A stretch of 64,000 nt of DNA from Chrysoporthe austroafricana. Its lineage: Eukaryota; Ascomycota; Sordariomycetes; Diaporthales; Cryphonectriaceae. Each line of letters begins with the position of its first letter. Within the stretch, counting starts at the first letter, position 1. The stretch spans positions 2,673,583-2,737,582 of the forward strand of contig JYIP02000002.1 in assembly GCA_001051155.2 (NCBI GenBank), in the 5' to 3' direction. The position numbers were made by a program, and so were the translations under genes. Below, piece by piece: positions 24,769-35,872 of the stretch. Below the pieces are notes generated by a model. That model ran no database searches. It was given only the letters and a program-made list of their open reading frames with translations, and was not told where the DNA came from.

Positions 24769-27700
24769 TGTGGCGGAAGCGAAAGGGGCCGCAGCAAGGC
24801 TGGAGGAGCTACTGGGAATTGGCTCTGGTTCGAACAGTCCCTTGTCAGCAGGAGAACCGGGACAAGAGAAGGGACTGGGAAGAGGAAAGGGTCGAGGACG
24901 GCCGGAGAGCGCAGCAAGATAGACGAGATACTATGTACCTCTGGTTGAGCCGGAGTGGGGTGGGGTGCGAGCAAGCTGCCTACAGCTTGCTATGTACGCC
25001 AGGAGCAGAGGGGTGGAGCCGAGCTATACGTGTTTGGCGGGGTAGCAGGGGGGAGCTGTAAGCCGGGGGGCGAGTGTGGTATGGGACGAGATGGCGGGCA
25101 CGGGTGGTAAAGGTGGGTTGTGGTGTGGTGTGCGGCAAGGAGACTCCGGTCTAGAGTTATCAGTCCCAGAGTTAGCTCGGAACTGGCGGTTGAGGTGCTG
25201 TCACTGTCACGCCTTGCTGCGTGCTTGGTTGTGTGAGCGAGGAGGGAGGGTGGGACGGCCGGTGTAATGCTCGCAGGCCAGTTTCACGTTGAGCGCCCAG
25301 GCGGACCGACCTGTGTGGTGGGAGGAGGCGCGCCCTCACAAGCAGCAGCACATCGACAACGATGCTGCTGCTGTATCTCTTCTGCCCGCTGCCGGCTGTC
25401 GATCGTGTGGGAGCGGTCAGTGTTCTCGAGCCGTGGGGGCAGAGGGTGGTACCACTCGCTGGCGGGTGGTGAAGATGGAGCAATTGGTCCGCTACCTGTG
25501 TGCGTCTCAACCAGAGAAAGATGCGAGAGGGCTGGCTACCCAAGGTGCTACAATACGGAAGAGGTGCTCGAGGGCAAGGCCAGCGGGCGAGGGGACCAGC
25601 TCGACCTTTATAAGCCCCCGTCGACGCGAGAACAACTCCTGCCCGCAACGGCGTGATCCCATCTCAGCAGCGGAAGGCTTCACGCAGCAGAGGGGGCATA
25701 GGCATGCCGTCATGGCCTGCTGCCATGGGGCTTGTCGTCTCAACCTCTCCTGCCATCAAGCCACGGTGACGAGAATAGAGGCTGCAGGGAGCGCCAGGGA
25801 GCCGTAGGATCGGGCTCGCGCCCGTAGCTGAACCTAAATTAGGCCGCCCGCTTACACAGGCACCACAGGCACCACAGGCACACACCATCGTCACCACGCC
25901 ATTCCCGACCTCCCTCGTGAACGCGCCGGGCGTGGGAACCGTCGGGCGAGGACAGGAGCAGAGAGGAGGACTACAGGGTTGCCCCGTCTGCTCACGGCCC
26001 ATCCATTGGGTCCCGTCGTGCATATCTGCCTCTCTTGCTGACGGCAGTGTGCATGGCATTTATTTGCTGGCGTGCGTGCGTGCGTGCTGCCGGCGGTTGG
26101 GGCCAGACACGGACCGGCTGTTGAGCTTTATAGCTTGTTCCCTGGCCGGCCCCGCAGCCCACCACCACCCGCCTGCTCAGCCCAGGTCCATGGCAGCTCC
26201 CCGGCCCCCCCTCCCCCGCCGGTGCCCGCGTGCCTGTACCCGTGAGAACTTGTGCTGCACGGTACTATGTAGTACTGTGTTGTATGCATGTATACACGAG
26301 AGTATCGGACAGCCAGCGTGAGAGCTGTGCTGGTGATGAGGGAGGGTTCGTGTGCCGGGAGGGACACGAGAGCATGGAGAGAGAGAACCGGGGCTGCCAG
26401 AGAGCAATGGGCCCCGCCCGTGGGACGGAACCCCTCCCCGCTGGAACGATCGACGGTACGGGACCACCGCCCCTCGATGCTCGTACGACCCAGGGATCCT
26501 TTTTCCAGGTTTTGCAGGCCCGCGATGCACAACATCGGCGATACAGGCCGGCGCCAGGCCAAGCAGCAAGAGGGCGAGAGGGATCAGAAACAAATTGAAA
26601 CACACATACACACACATACGCACATGCACATACACACACATACACACACACATATACACACACACACCCCCTGCCCCGCCATCCCCGGCCGCCGGCTCGT
26701 CTCTGCCACCTCGCCGTGCCTCGCCCGCCCTACACACACACACGGTTGCCGCCCGCCCTCGAGCTTGGGGGCCGGCGTCGGGCTTGTCGCCTGTCCTCCT
26801 GCGCGCATATGTCATCATCGCACAGATCGCCCACACGGCTTAGCTCTTGGCCACGCCCGCCCGAGCTGCTGCCGGCCTGTGGCGTGGCCAGCACACTGCG
26901 GCTAACGGGCTTTCTGGGCGTTTTTACAGTTCGCGGGGAGGGGAAGAGAGAGAGAGAGAGCAGGGCGGGTCTCGCACCAGCGCCCAGCCCTTTCTTTGTT
27001 GTTTTTTTATTTGTTCCTTTCTTAGCTGCCTCCCCCCCTCCCTTTCGCCCGCAGCAGCAGACGAGAGGTTTCAGGGGGAAAAAGCCACCAGCTTGGCCTC
27101 GTCGGCGAGGTCCACAGCCCGCGTGGCTTTCGACACGTCCGCCTCCATGCATTGACTTGTCGAACATGTGGAGCACAGGCAGATCCCCCGAACGTGGAGG
27201 TGGTCGATCCGGGGTGGCCCGGCCGGGGGTGGGTCACAGCGGCGCCGGGTTGTCCATCTGCCAATCTGTGGTCTACCGTCCTCCTCGGTCGCATACGAGC
27301 CGAGCCCTTCGAGTCAAGAACAGCAGAACACAATCGCCCTGCCGTTGCATTGTGCTCGAGCATCTTGACCGTCCTCGGGCCCCTCGCTCACACCTGGTCT
27401 TGACCAATGGCCGCGCCCAGGGCCGCCGCGGAACCGTCGACGTCTTCCGCAGCGCCAGCTACCTGTCCCCGTCACGTCGCGTTGTAACCCATGTGCAGAT
27501 TCCAGTTTTGTCAATGATTTTCAATGTTTTCTTCAGTCTTTCCACTAGCTGACAATGGTTGGTCTGTGCTTCCCTGCAATACATATGCCCTCGGCCATCC
27601 GCCCTTTTGGTCTAGGTATTGGCGATTATGAACCACATGGTTCAGACGCTGGCTCCCTCGCCTCCGTTCCTCAGGCCGTGTCCCGAGAGCCCAGACCACC

Positions 27701-28103
27701 CTAACTCCTTGCCCTAAAAGCACCCAGAAGCCCTTGTCTTGCCTCGCCACGGAGGACAGGCCAGAATCATCATGCCGAGCAACCACACGGCTGTAACATA
27801 GCTGCCCGACTCTCCATTAGGCCCCATCCCTTTGCACAAAAGAGAACCTAGCCACCTGTAGCCAAACCCCGATCGAAACGGCCGGAAAAGAAGGGCTGGA
27901 AAAAACCGTCCGCCCCTAGTTGTAGTCGTGACCATTTCCACAACGCCGCCGATCCGCGCAGGAAAAAGAAGTAGAAAAAAAAACAAAAGGACTGCCATCC
28001 CGAACGCCAGACTAATGCACTGTTTGGTAGAGACCGCTCTTTTGAGAATATGGAACACGCCGCACCCGATACAAAGCAAATCATTCGATAACTCGAACAG
28101 TTA
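24769..28103. other. intergenic region: GPH1 promoter and GNA-3 3' side, with microsatellites
   Basis: 3.3 kb. AGGGG elements (the stress-response-element core) occur upstream of GPH1 at 24784-24788, 25009-25013 and 25047-25051, but such pentamers are frequent in GC-rich DNA. There is a nine-base CACCACAGG-type repeat (~25855-25880), a GTGC run (~26071-26088) and a CA-rich tract (separate entry). Open frames here are repeat-driven. No gene is supported. Confidence 0.5.
26596..26668. repeat. imperfect (CA)n microsatellite
   Basis: About 70 bases of CA dinucleotides interrupted by CATA and CGCA units, in the GPH1 to GNA-3 spacer. A shorter CA run follows at ~26731-26742. It is non-coding; apparent open frames through it are Thr-His or Val-Cys repeats. 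Confidence 0.85.
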
Positions 28104-29485
28104 TTACAGAATGCCTGAATCCTTCAAGGCGTTGTTGAGGATGGTCTCTTTCACGGCGGCGAAGACGAGCCGGATGTTTGATGTGTCCGTCGCCTGTGTC
28201 AGACTAGGGGCCAGGTTAGATAGAGCCAGATAGAGGCGGCCAGAAAGGGAAGCCTTACTGAGGATAGAGATTCAGATGTGCCCGGTTGACCTGATTGAAC
28301 CTCCACAATAGATATTTGGCAGCCTTGTTGACATCGTTGCCGCCGGAGTAGTCGGGGAAATAGTTGCCGAGCGGTGACCTCCCGAGCTTCTGCTTGAAGA
28401 TGTCGACTTTGTTGAGGAACAATATTATGCTGGTCCGCACGAACCATCTCGAGTTGACCACGGAATCGAATAATAGCAAACTCTCCATCATGCGATTCTG
28501 CTGAAGTTAGGGACTGTCCGCCTGCAGGAACCACACCTAGACGTACCTGACTGCTCTCCTCCAGCAGGACTTGGTCGTATTCGCTCAGGGCCACACAGAA
28601 GATGATAGACGTCACGTTCTCGAAGCAGTGAATCCACTTTTTGCGCTCGCTCCGCTGTCCACCGACGTCGAACATGCTTGGGAAACGTTAGCCTGTCGAC
28701 GCTCTCGCGCAAAGAGCACTGGCGCATGGAAATGCTTACTGGATGCTGAGCTGGCCCATCTGGAAACGGGTCTCGTATATACCCGTTGTTTTTGTTCTTG
28801 CTCGAAGGACGTCCATCTCGTTGGGCAGGTAGTCTTCCCGCACGATTCGCTCTGCTTGGTCAAAGAAACTAGCGACAGATCAGGTCAGCCCCAGGCTCCA
28901 CGTTCCAAGGCATAGACTGCAGACGCACTACTCGGCCGAATCCATGAGATAGAACTCGGTCTGCCGGTCCATGAGCTTCTTCCTTGCGGGATCGTTCCAT
29001 ATTGCCTGTATCGCCTCTCCGACTCTCGTATCGATGTTGGCCTGCGGTCCGGCTTCGACACTATATTCGAGGAGGAAGTCGCAAAGCGTCCTCGTTTCTT
29101 CCAGCTCGGGCTCGATGTCAAATTGGCGCATGGCATTTACGACGGCTTTCGCGCATTCTATCAGGTTCTTGAACACGGTCGGGCGGTAGTTGTAGAGCTC
29201 ATCGTTCGAGTAGCCTTTCAGGTGGATGATTTTCATCTGCTTCACGATCGTGGACTTGCCGCTCTCGCCGGATCCTGCACACCTGGTCAGTCCCATTGTT
29301 CAACAGCTGCCCCAAGCTCCTTCCCGTTACGCAACGAAAGCGTCCACCAGAGCCGACATACCCAGCAAAAGAATCTTGCATTCTCTCCTCAGCCGTTTTG
29401 AGTCCTCCTCCAGATCCTTGTCGATCTTCTGGCTCCTCTTCTTCTGCTCCGTCTCTTCACTGCTCGAGCTCATGCAGTTACCCAT
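28104..29485 (-). CDS. gna-3: group III G-protein alpha subunit (GNA-3/GanB/MagA type)
   Basis: Six exons on the minus strand: 29485-29362, 29274-28929, 28868-28740, 28676-28547, 28497-28259 and 28203-28104; 355 aa. The MGNCMSS start offers Gly2 for myristoylation and Cys4 for palmitoylation. Nucleotide-binding motifs are GSGESGKS (42-49), [12 protein letters not shown] (switch II), NKVD, and a TQATDT segment formed by the last exon. The C-terminus is KDSGIL, so the cysteine that pertussis toxin modifies in group I subunits is absent. The N-terminal [17 protein letters not shown] is typical of group III. This class couples nutrient-sensing receptors to adenylate cyclase, cAMP and PKA at the plasma membrane in fungi. 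Splice choice for the last exon matters: the CTAG acceptor restores YPHLTQATDT. A 6.4-kb gene-free region lies upstream. Confidence 0.95.
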
Positions 29486-30466
29486 CTTGACTGGTCTCGC
29501 TGGCCCTCGGGGGGGAGCCGCGCTCACGGAGCACAAGGCGGCAGGGGATGCTGAGACCGGCGCAGCCCAGGCCGGAGATTTCGTGAGGTCGAGGTCGCTG
29601 TTGGCAGACAGAGCTAGGCACCCATGGAGTGCGCGTCTGGCTGGATTGCTCTCGGCGGGCAGTGACGGCGTCGGTTCGCGCACACGATGAAGGGGCCGTA
29701 AGTTCCCAGGCGGACAGGGTTATCTCGGCTCGGTTGCACCGTTTCCCGCGGCACCTGACGAGGGTCGGTGATCGGGTAAGGGAGGCAGGGGAGATTGCGA
29801 GTGACAGCTGAAGCCCCCTGGAGCAATCAGACCGCGGGCCTGGGGCGCTCACAGGCAAATTGAAGCCAGCCCGGCGTCTCTCAGCAGCTTACAGCCCGAC
29901 AGCCCTCGAGGTGCCGGGAGGCCGAGCTTGTCTGGCTGTCAGGGCGGTCGCGTCGGTTTTAACCGCAACGCCGGGGCTGCGCAGAGCAGGGCCCTGCTCT
30001 CCTGGTCGCAAACTGCACTGACGTATCGGGACGAGGGCGGGCCCAGGTCAAGGCTTGATGTAGCCAACCGGCGTTGAGGCGACTGGAGAACACAGGAAGG
30101 GGGTCTGGGATGGTGGGCCGGCCGGCCGCGTCCGTTGGAATGGTTCTGGCCTGAGCGAGTAGGCAAGGGTAGAGGCGCAGCTCCTGGAACGACTGCACCC
30201 GCGATTCCTAAGGTTAGAAGCAGCTCGAGGCCGGGGCGCGGGCGCGGGCGTGTCCTCACATACCTGGGGGGGGGGGTCTATGCCGAAAACAATCGGGAGC
30301 CCTTTGGGGGACCGTAGCTCAGAGCTGTCGGGTCGCGGAGGGAGATCTGGCTGGTGGTGGGAGGCAGGGGTCGGTCATGCGACGGCATGTCCTCCCTAGC
30401 GGCAGGAAGTGTGACCAGCGGACGGCGCGGGGAGCGAGACGGCGAGGTGAAGAGAGGTGGTGGTTG

Positions 30467-30570
30467 CGGAGGAGGAGGAGGAGGAGGAGGAGGAGGAGAA
30501 GGAGGTGGTGGTGGTTGTGGTGGCGGCGACGGTGACGGCGGCGGCGGCGGTGGTGGTGGTGGTGTGTCGC
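30467..30570. repeat. GGA/GGT/GGC trinucleotide tract (purine-rich on + strand)
   Basis: A run of GGA triplets turns into GGT and then GGC triplets, about 100 bases of near-unbroken G-rich sequence on the plus strand, ~1 kb upstream of the GNA-3 start. In theory it could form G-quadruplex or triplex structure. Confidence 0.8.
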
Positions 30571-30868
30571 TGTCGTGGTAGGAAGCGAGGTAGAGGCAGG
30601 CTGGAGTGGCGGGCTCGGGGCAGAGGAGTTGTGGTTCGGTTGGATCAGGCAGGCTGGCTGGCTGGACGGAGGGATGGTGGCGGGATAGAAGGAGAAAGGA
30701 AAAAAAGACCAAACCAGACCAGACCAGACCGAACTGGACCGGACCGAACGGGACAAGAGACCACACCGCAGGTCTGATTTAATGTTCTGGATTCGGTAAT
30801 TGAGAACCCTGCTCCTGATTGCCGAAGCTGGCGGCTGGGTCAGTGACAATGGCGACGGGACCGCTTGG

Positions 30869-30985
30869 CAGGGCAGGGCAGGGCAGGGCAGAGCAGGGCA
30901 AGGCGAGGCCACGGCCGGGCAGCCCAGCGTAGGGCAGCGTAGGGCGGCGCAGGGCAGCGCAGCGCAGGGCAGCGCAGCACGACGC
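30869..30985. repeat. GGGCA / GCGCAGGGCA pentamer-decamer tract
   Basis: Serial GGGCA units pass into AGCGTAGGGC and AGCGCAGGGC variants over ~115 bases. The degeneracy suggests an old expanding minisatellite. Confidence 0.7.
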
Positions 30986-31398
30986 AGGGCCCTACAGAGA
31001 TCCGGTCTGGTCTGTGCAGGTCTGGCTGACAGCAGCGGCGGCACTACTGTCGCAGTCCGTGATGCTGAACGCGCGCCAGGTCCAGGCCGGGTGGGGTTCA
31101 GGCCTTCTTGAGGCCCAGCTCGAGGGGAGGCGAGGCAGAGCGCAGATGAGGTGCAGGCGGGTGCAGACGGATTCCAACCCAGCGCGGGAGCGGGAACCGA
31201 CGGGCAGAAGCATTGGTGCAGGTGCAGGTGCAGCACAGATCTGGCGGCGAGGCTCTACGCGGTGACCATCATCTCTTGTTTTGGGGGGGGGGTGTGCGTG
31301 GTTTGGGCGTTGGGCGCGCAGGGAGCAGAGCAGAGGTGCAGCAGCAGGCAAGGTTAGGTTGCACATGGATGGGGCAGGATGGAGATGGACGGGGTGGG

Positions 31399-31458
31399 AC
31401 GCAGACGCAGGCGCAGGCGCAGGCGCAGGCGCAGACGCAGAGCAGACGCAGACGCAGA
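31399..31458. repeat. (GCAGGC/GCAGAC)n hexanucleotide repeat
   Basis: Roughly ten hexamer units, GCAGGC and GCAGAC variants, in tandem. Other short repeats lie nearby: a (GT) run at ~31612-31630 and GGGC units at ~31795-31815. Confidence 0.8.
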
Positions 31459-33416
31459 ACGGCAGGCTCGGTTCGTACCTGACCGGGCTGGCTCGCAGGT
31501 CCCGCCAGCCAGAGGTGCGAATGTGAGCGAGCGAGCGAGCGTGCGTGGTACTCTGTCCAGCCGGGGCGTCAGCGGTCGCTACCACCAAGACAGAGAGAGC
31601 CGCCCCTGCAGTGTGTGTGTGTGTGTGTGTATCATCAAGCCGTCCCTACTGTACAGAGCAGTCAGTTCCCTGCCCGCGAGCGAGACCGCATCGCCGCCGA
31701 GGAGGACCTACCCCGGCAGGTACCTGCTCACCTGCTGGGTACTATGGTATGTACCTCAGTACCTTGCTTCCTACCGCCCAGGCGAAGAGCGGGCAGGCGG
31801 GCGGGCGGGCGGGCATGGGGCACGGGCGTGGGCACGGGCGCGGGAGCGGTGACCAAGTACGAGCCTCAGGACCCCACCTCTTTGTACGGGGCCGCCGGGT
31901 ACCTGTCTTCTGACACACCGCTGCCAGACGCAAACGGTACCTCTTTGCAGCGGGTGACCTGCCGCACCCCTGACCGCGCAGGTAGCAGATACCACCTGTC
32001 GCCTCGGGGGCCTGGCTCGCTACCTGCTATAGTAGCTGGATGCGCACATCACATACACCGGCGCGTCCCCTCCTCGGCACCAGCCTGCCCGCGCCGCAAC
32101 CACACCGGGCCACGCAGGGGCCTGCTCGCCGCTGCAGCAGGCGAGATAGCTAGCCTCTGCAGAGCTGGAGGGGGCCGTCGACGGGGACGGAGGGCGCCGC
32201 GATAGGGTGGGCAGACCTGACTTGACGAAAGCAGCAGCGCAGCGCAGCGCAGCGCAGGTTGCGCCGAGGCCAGGGCTTGTACCAGATACCCGCCCACAGG
32301 TATGCCGCCTCGATTCCAGACCCGTTTTTCCCACCCCACTCTCCCTTCCCAACCAGGACCCCGGATTCCAGGGGTTGGCCTATGGGAGCAGCAGGACCAA
32401 CGCGAGACCCGAAAAAAAATAGGAAAAAAAAAGAGAGAGGGAGGAGGGACAGACAGTGCCCCTCCTCCCCTGCTCCCCTCTGTGCAGTTGCGGCGGGCTG
32501 CGAAAACATCGTCACCGAGCCATTGCGTCGCGAGCGCTTCCACCGACCAGCCCTGATCCCCCTCCCCCCCCCAAAAGGCTGATGGACGGTCTCGTCCAGA
32601 AATGCCTCCCCTCCTCTCCTTCTCCTCCCCTCCCCCCACCCACCGCCCACGGCCGAGTCATACTGTGCTGTGCTCGACATGCACCGCTACTCCTCGCCGC
32701 CTGCAGGCCCTCGCCGAAGATGGAAGCTGCCTGATAACAGGCTCGCAATATTCCGTGCTGGCCCATCCAAACCTTGCAGAGGCCCTTCGACCGCACCCAT
32801 CACGCAATGAATGGCTGCCATCGTCGACCGCCCCCGGGCAGCCCTCCTCCCCCCACGGCCTGCGGCCTGCGCAGGATTTTTCCTTGGCCCGTCTTCCCCC
32901 TCCCTCCCCTCCAGCGCTATCAGCTCGTCCCTTACCGACATTGTTATTTTCCCGCCGCCTGGGTTGACGTCCCCATCAGGCCAGCCCAGGTCCAATGACA
33001 TGACCTGCACGCGACCGGCCCCCGGCCCCAGTCTCAGGCCCAGGTCTCAGGCCCCGACTCTGTGCGCGCAACCTCCGATCTCATCCATCAATCCCCGAAC
33101 CTGCCGAGCCTCTCGACCCTTCCCCCCCCCCCAGCCAGTCGACAAATGAGAGCCCGCGGCGAGGCGCAAGGCCCTGGTCCGCGGGTGCCATGGCCCATGC
33201 CGTGCCGCGCGCCGTCAGAGGTCCTAAGGGGAGGACAGGACGGGATTCGAGATCTCTGTGCGACCTGACACGGGCGCTTCCGAGGGGGTGGGAGGGTGCA
33301 AAGCCTCGAGGCAGGCATCGAGCATATCCACAGTACTACCTAAGTTAGGGGCGGCACACGGCCGTAAGTTTAGACGTAAACAACTTGAAACCCAGCGCTG
33401 GGCCCTGTCGCGACAC

Positions 33417-33417
<1 letters not shown>

Positions 33418-33474
<57 letters not shown>
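33418..33474. repeat. pure (CAG)19 trinucleotide repeat
   Basis: Nineteen uninterrupted CAG units, followed by CGCCAG. It lies in the gene-free region between GNA-3 and CUL1, and I found no exon structure around it. Confidence 0.95.
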
Positions 33475-33476
<2 letters not shown>

Positions 33477-35186
33477 CCAGTAGCGCCAGCATAACAATCT
33501 GGTCGTGGCCCGCCTGGCGTGGCCCGGGTCAAGGGTCGCTCGATGCTTGCATCCAATTCCCCAGGAGAGCGCCACGGCGCCCGAGGCCGTATGCATCTCC
33601 GACTCGCATCTCCAGATCACCCGTCGCCACCCCTCGGCGAGCAGGGCTTCACGGGGCACATGATCTGCCACAGTATATCTCCGATCCTGCCCCCCCGCCA
33701 GCAGCCCGCGGACTCCTCGAAGCTGGCGAGCAGCTCTCGCCACCGGTCCCTCCCCCCTCCTCCTCGGCCCCGCTTGCCCGACGACTGCTGCAGCCAGCAA
33801 GATAAGATGCCGTAACCGAACCATGATCTCCCGTTCAGCCGTGGGGAGGGCGTGGGAGGTACGTACTTCAGCTGGGCGGCCAGCAGGCAGGCGATGGCAC
33901 GACGCCCACCGAACTGGCAGGCCAGGCTAGGCCTCGAAATGACCATCCCCGGGCCCCCGTCCCTGCGCGGAACCTCCCCTGCTCCGTATTTAATCTATCT
34001 CCCGCCGCCGCCGTGCTGGGGCGCGTATGAGCACCCAGACGAGCGAGGCCTTGGGGAGGGAATCCCAAGCTGATCGAATCCCCGAGCCACGTGCTGCACC
34101 CACGCCGCGGGCATGGCTGTCCCCTGGAAAAAGAGGGCCACGCCCGGCAGCACGACACATCAGTGGAGCCCCGGACTGGGTCTCGACCTCCGGGCCCCAG
34201 ATCCCGACTCCAGACATGCCATGCCAGCTGCCCTCGCCTTTTTGTTTTTTTGTTGTTTCTGTCCGGGCAAGCGAGCCATGGCCTTTGTCCTCCGCCAGCC
34301 CCTTGCTGGGAGGAGCACGCCTCCGTGACGAGGCCACTTCCGAAAATAAATACATCCCAGCCCCCCCCCCTAGAGACAGACAGGGACGAGGCTGCCATAG
34401 GGGAGATGGCGCCCGCGGGCGGATCACACGATTGTAGATGCGAATCCCCCCGTGTTTGACTCTTGAAGCGAGATGAATAGCATGACGTTCCGAAAAACCT
34501 TAAGGCGTGCGCGGGCAGCCAGTGAGGCTCTCGGGCACAGCGCGGGAGCGGAACCGCGGCGAGGTCCTCGGGCGTCCTGTAGGGCAGAGATCACCCGGCC
34601 GAGTCAAGCAAGAGCGCTGCTCAGCGTCTCACCTTGCGCATCAGTCACTCTATCGTGGCGATGCCCGATGCTACCGTGCAGTACTACCGTACCGAGCCTC
34701 CCCCTGCGCGGTATTGCTACCACCATGAACAAGCCATCTTTGCCCCGAAACAAGCTGTCCTGGCGACCTGTGCGCCGGTGGTTCTCCGGCGACCTGGATG
34801 GGCCCTCGAGCTAACCAGGCCCCCCTCGATGACCTCAACTCCGGCCCCCGCCACCGCGTCTAGCCGGAGGTCACGCTCGCGCGGCGACAGAAGGCGGTAG
34901 CGACCTCCCCCTCTTTCTCTTCGTTGGGAAAGTTGCGGAGACCCCACACTAAGATCATGGTTGAAGGTTCAGGGTTTTGGGTTGATGGATATGGATAGCT
35001 GTGTGATATATCCCTGCGCCTTGCTTTTCGGTTCTCTGTTGGGAGGGGCAGAGGGGGGGGAGGGGCTTCACTTTTTCGTTTCCCACCATTCTTCTATAGG
35101 GAGTTGAAGTTAGTGAGTTCGAGATCGTCAAAAGAAAGTCGCCGCGCGTCATCGGGGTGGCTATTGCGCATCTGCCCAGCCTGGGC

Positions 35187-35220
35187 CCAGGCTCCACGGG
35201 CCAGGCTCCACGGGCCAGGC
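35187..35220. repeat. 14-bp tandem repeat near CUL1 3' side
   Basis: The unit CCAGGCTCCACGGG occurs twice in perfect tandem and then starts a third time (CCAGGC). It is ~650 bases beyond the CUL1 stop codon. Confidence 0.85.
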
Positions 35221-35872
35221 ATCGAGGTTCGATGCGGATACGCCATCTTGTGGAGGTAGCTGCTGCAACACAACAACAAAGTCAGGAAGTCATCTGCTCA
35301 TCAGGTTTTCTCTTCATCTCCTTGCTCACCTCAGGAGACCCACGGGCAGCAAAAGCCGCCATCCTGCCGGCCACACTCACAGGCACAGCATATATATCTC
35401 AACAATTTCGATGGAACCGCACGTCTTCAAAGTGTCCGTTTCATTCCATGAGACCTATACTACCTGGTCCATTCTATTCTGGTGGGCTCGCCGTAGAGCG
35501 GAGCGAGCCCGGTGGTGTCATTAGCCTCTTTCACCTCATCTGCTGGCCAGATTAAGGACCCTTGTTTTCCACACGCCGTGGGCGCCCCTGGAACTCTTGC
35601 ACCCGACTGCTAGGAGGCTCGTTCCCCAACCATTATCCGTGAGGCCGACGCGGTACGCCTTGGTGACGCGCCATTCCATGCAACAAACCAGTCGAAGGAG
35701 CCCATGCAAGCATATCTAAACGTCCCTCCAATGACCAAATGACCAAATAGCAAGACCCCGAGTCGTCGTGAAGGAAGGCAGTGTGAGGCCTGTGTCGAGA
35801 ACAAAGGCCGAGAGCAGGAGCGTTTCATGTAGTCATACACATCAATCAATAAGAAGATTGACGGGCAGTCAT

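Larger units (their letters stand above)
29486..35872. other. 6.4-kb gene-free region upstream of GNA-3, repeat-rich
   Basis: This is the longest gap in the window. It presumably holds the GNA-3 promoter and a long leader at the left, and the CUL1 3' UTR at the right. It contains several microsatellites listed separately. Open frames of 100-300 codons (for example 30319-31236, minus) are composed of simple repeats and lack any recognisable domain. No tRNA or transposon was seen. A spliced non-coding RNA or long 5' UTR introns cannot be excluded by eye. Confidence 0.5.

Noticed and set aside
26716..27552. 278-codon plus-strand frame between GPH1 and GNA-3
   Set aside because: Starts in a CA-repeat and is Pro/Arg/Ser-rich throughout; no exon-like signals.
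30319..31236. 305-codon minus-strand frame with Pro/His/Leu repeats
   Set aside because: Generated by trinucleotide and pentamer repeats; no ordered segment.
31399..31458. Possible CRISPR-like array
   Set aside because: Continuous hexamers without spacers, in a eukaryotic genome.
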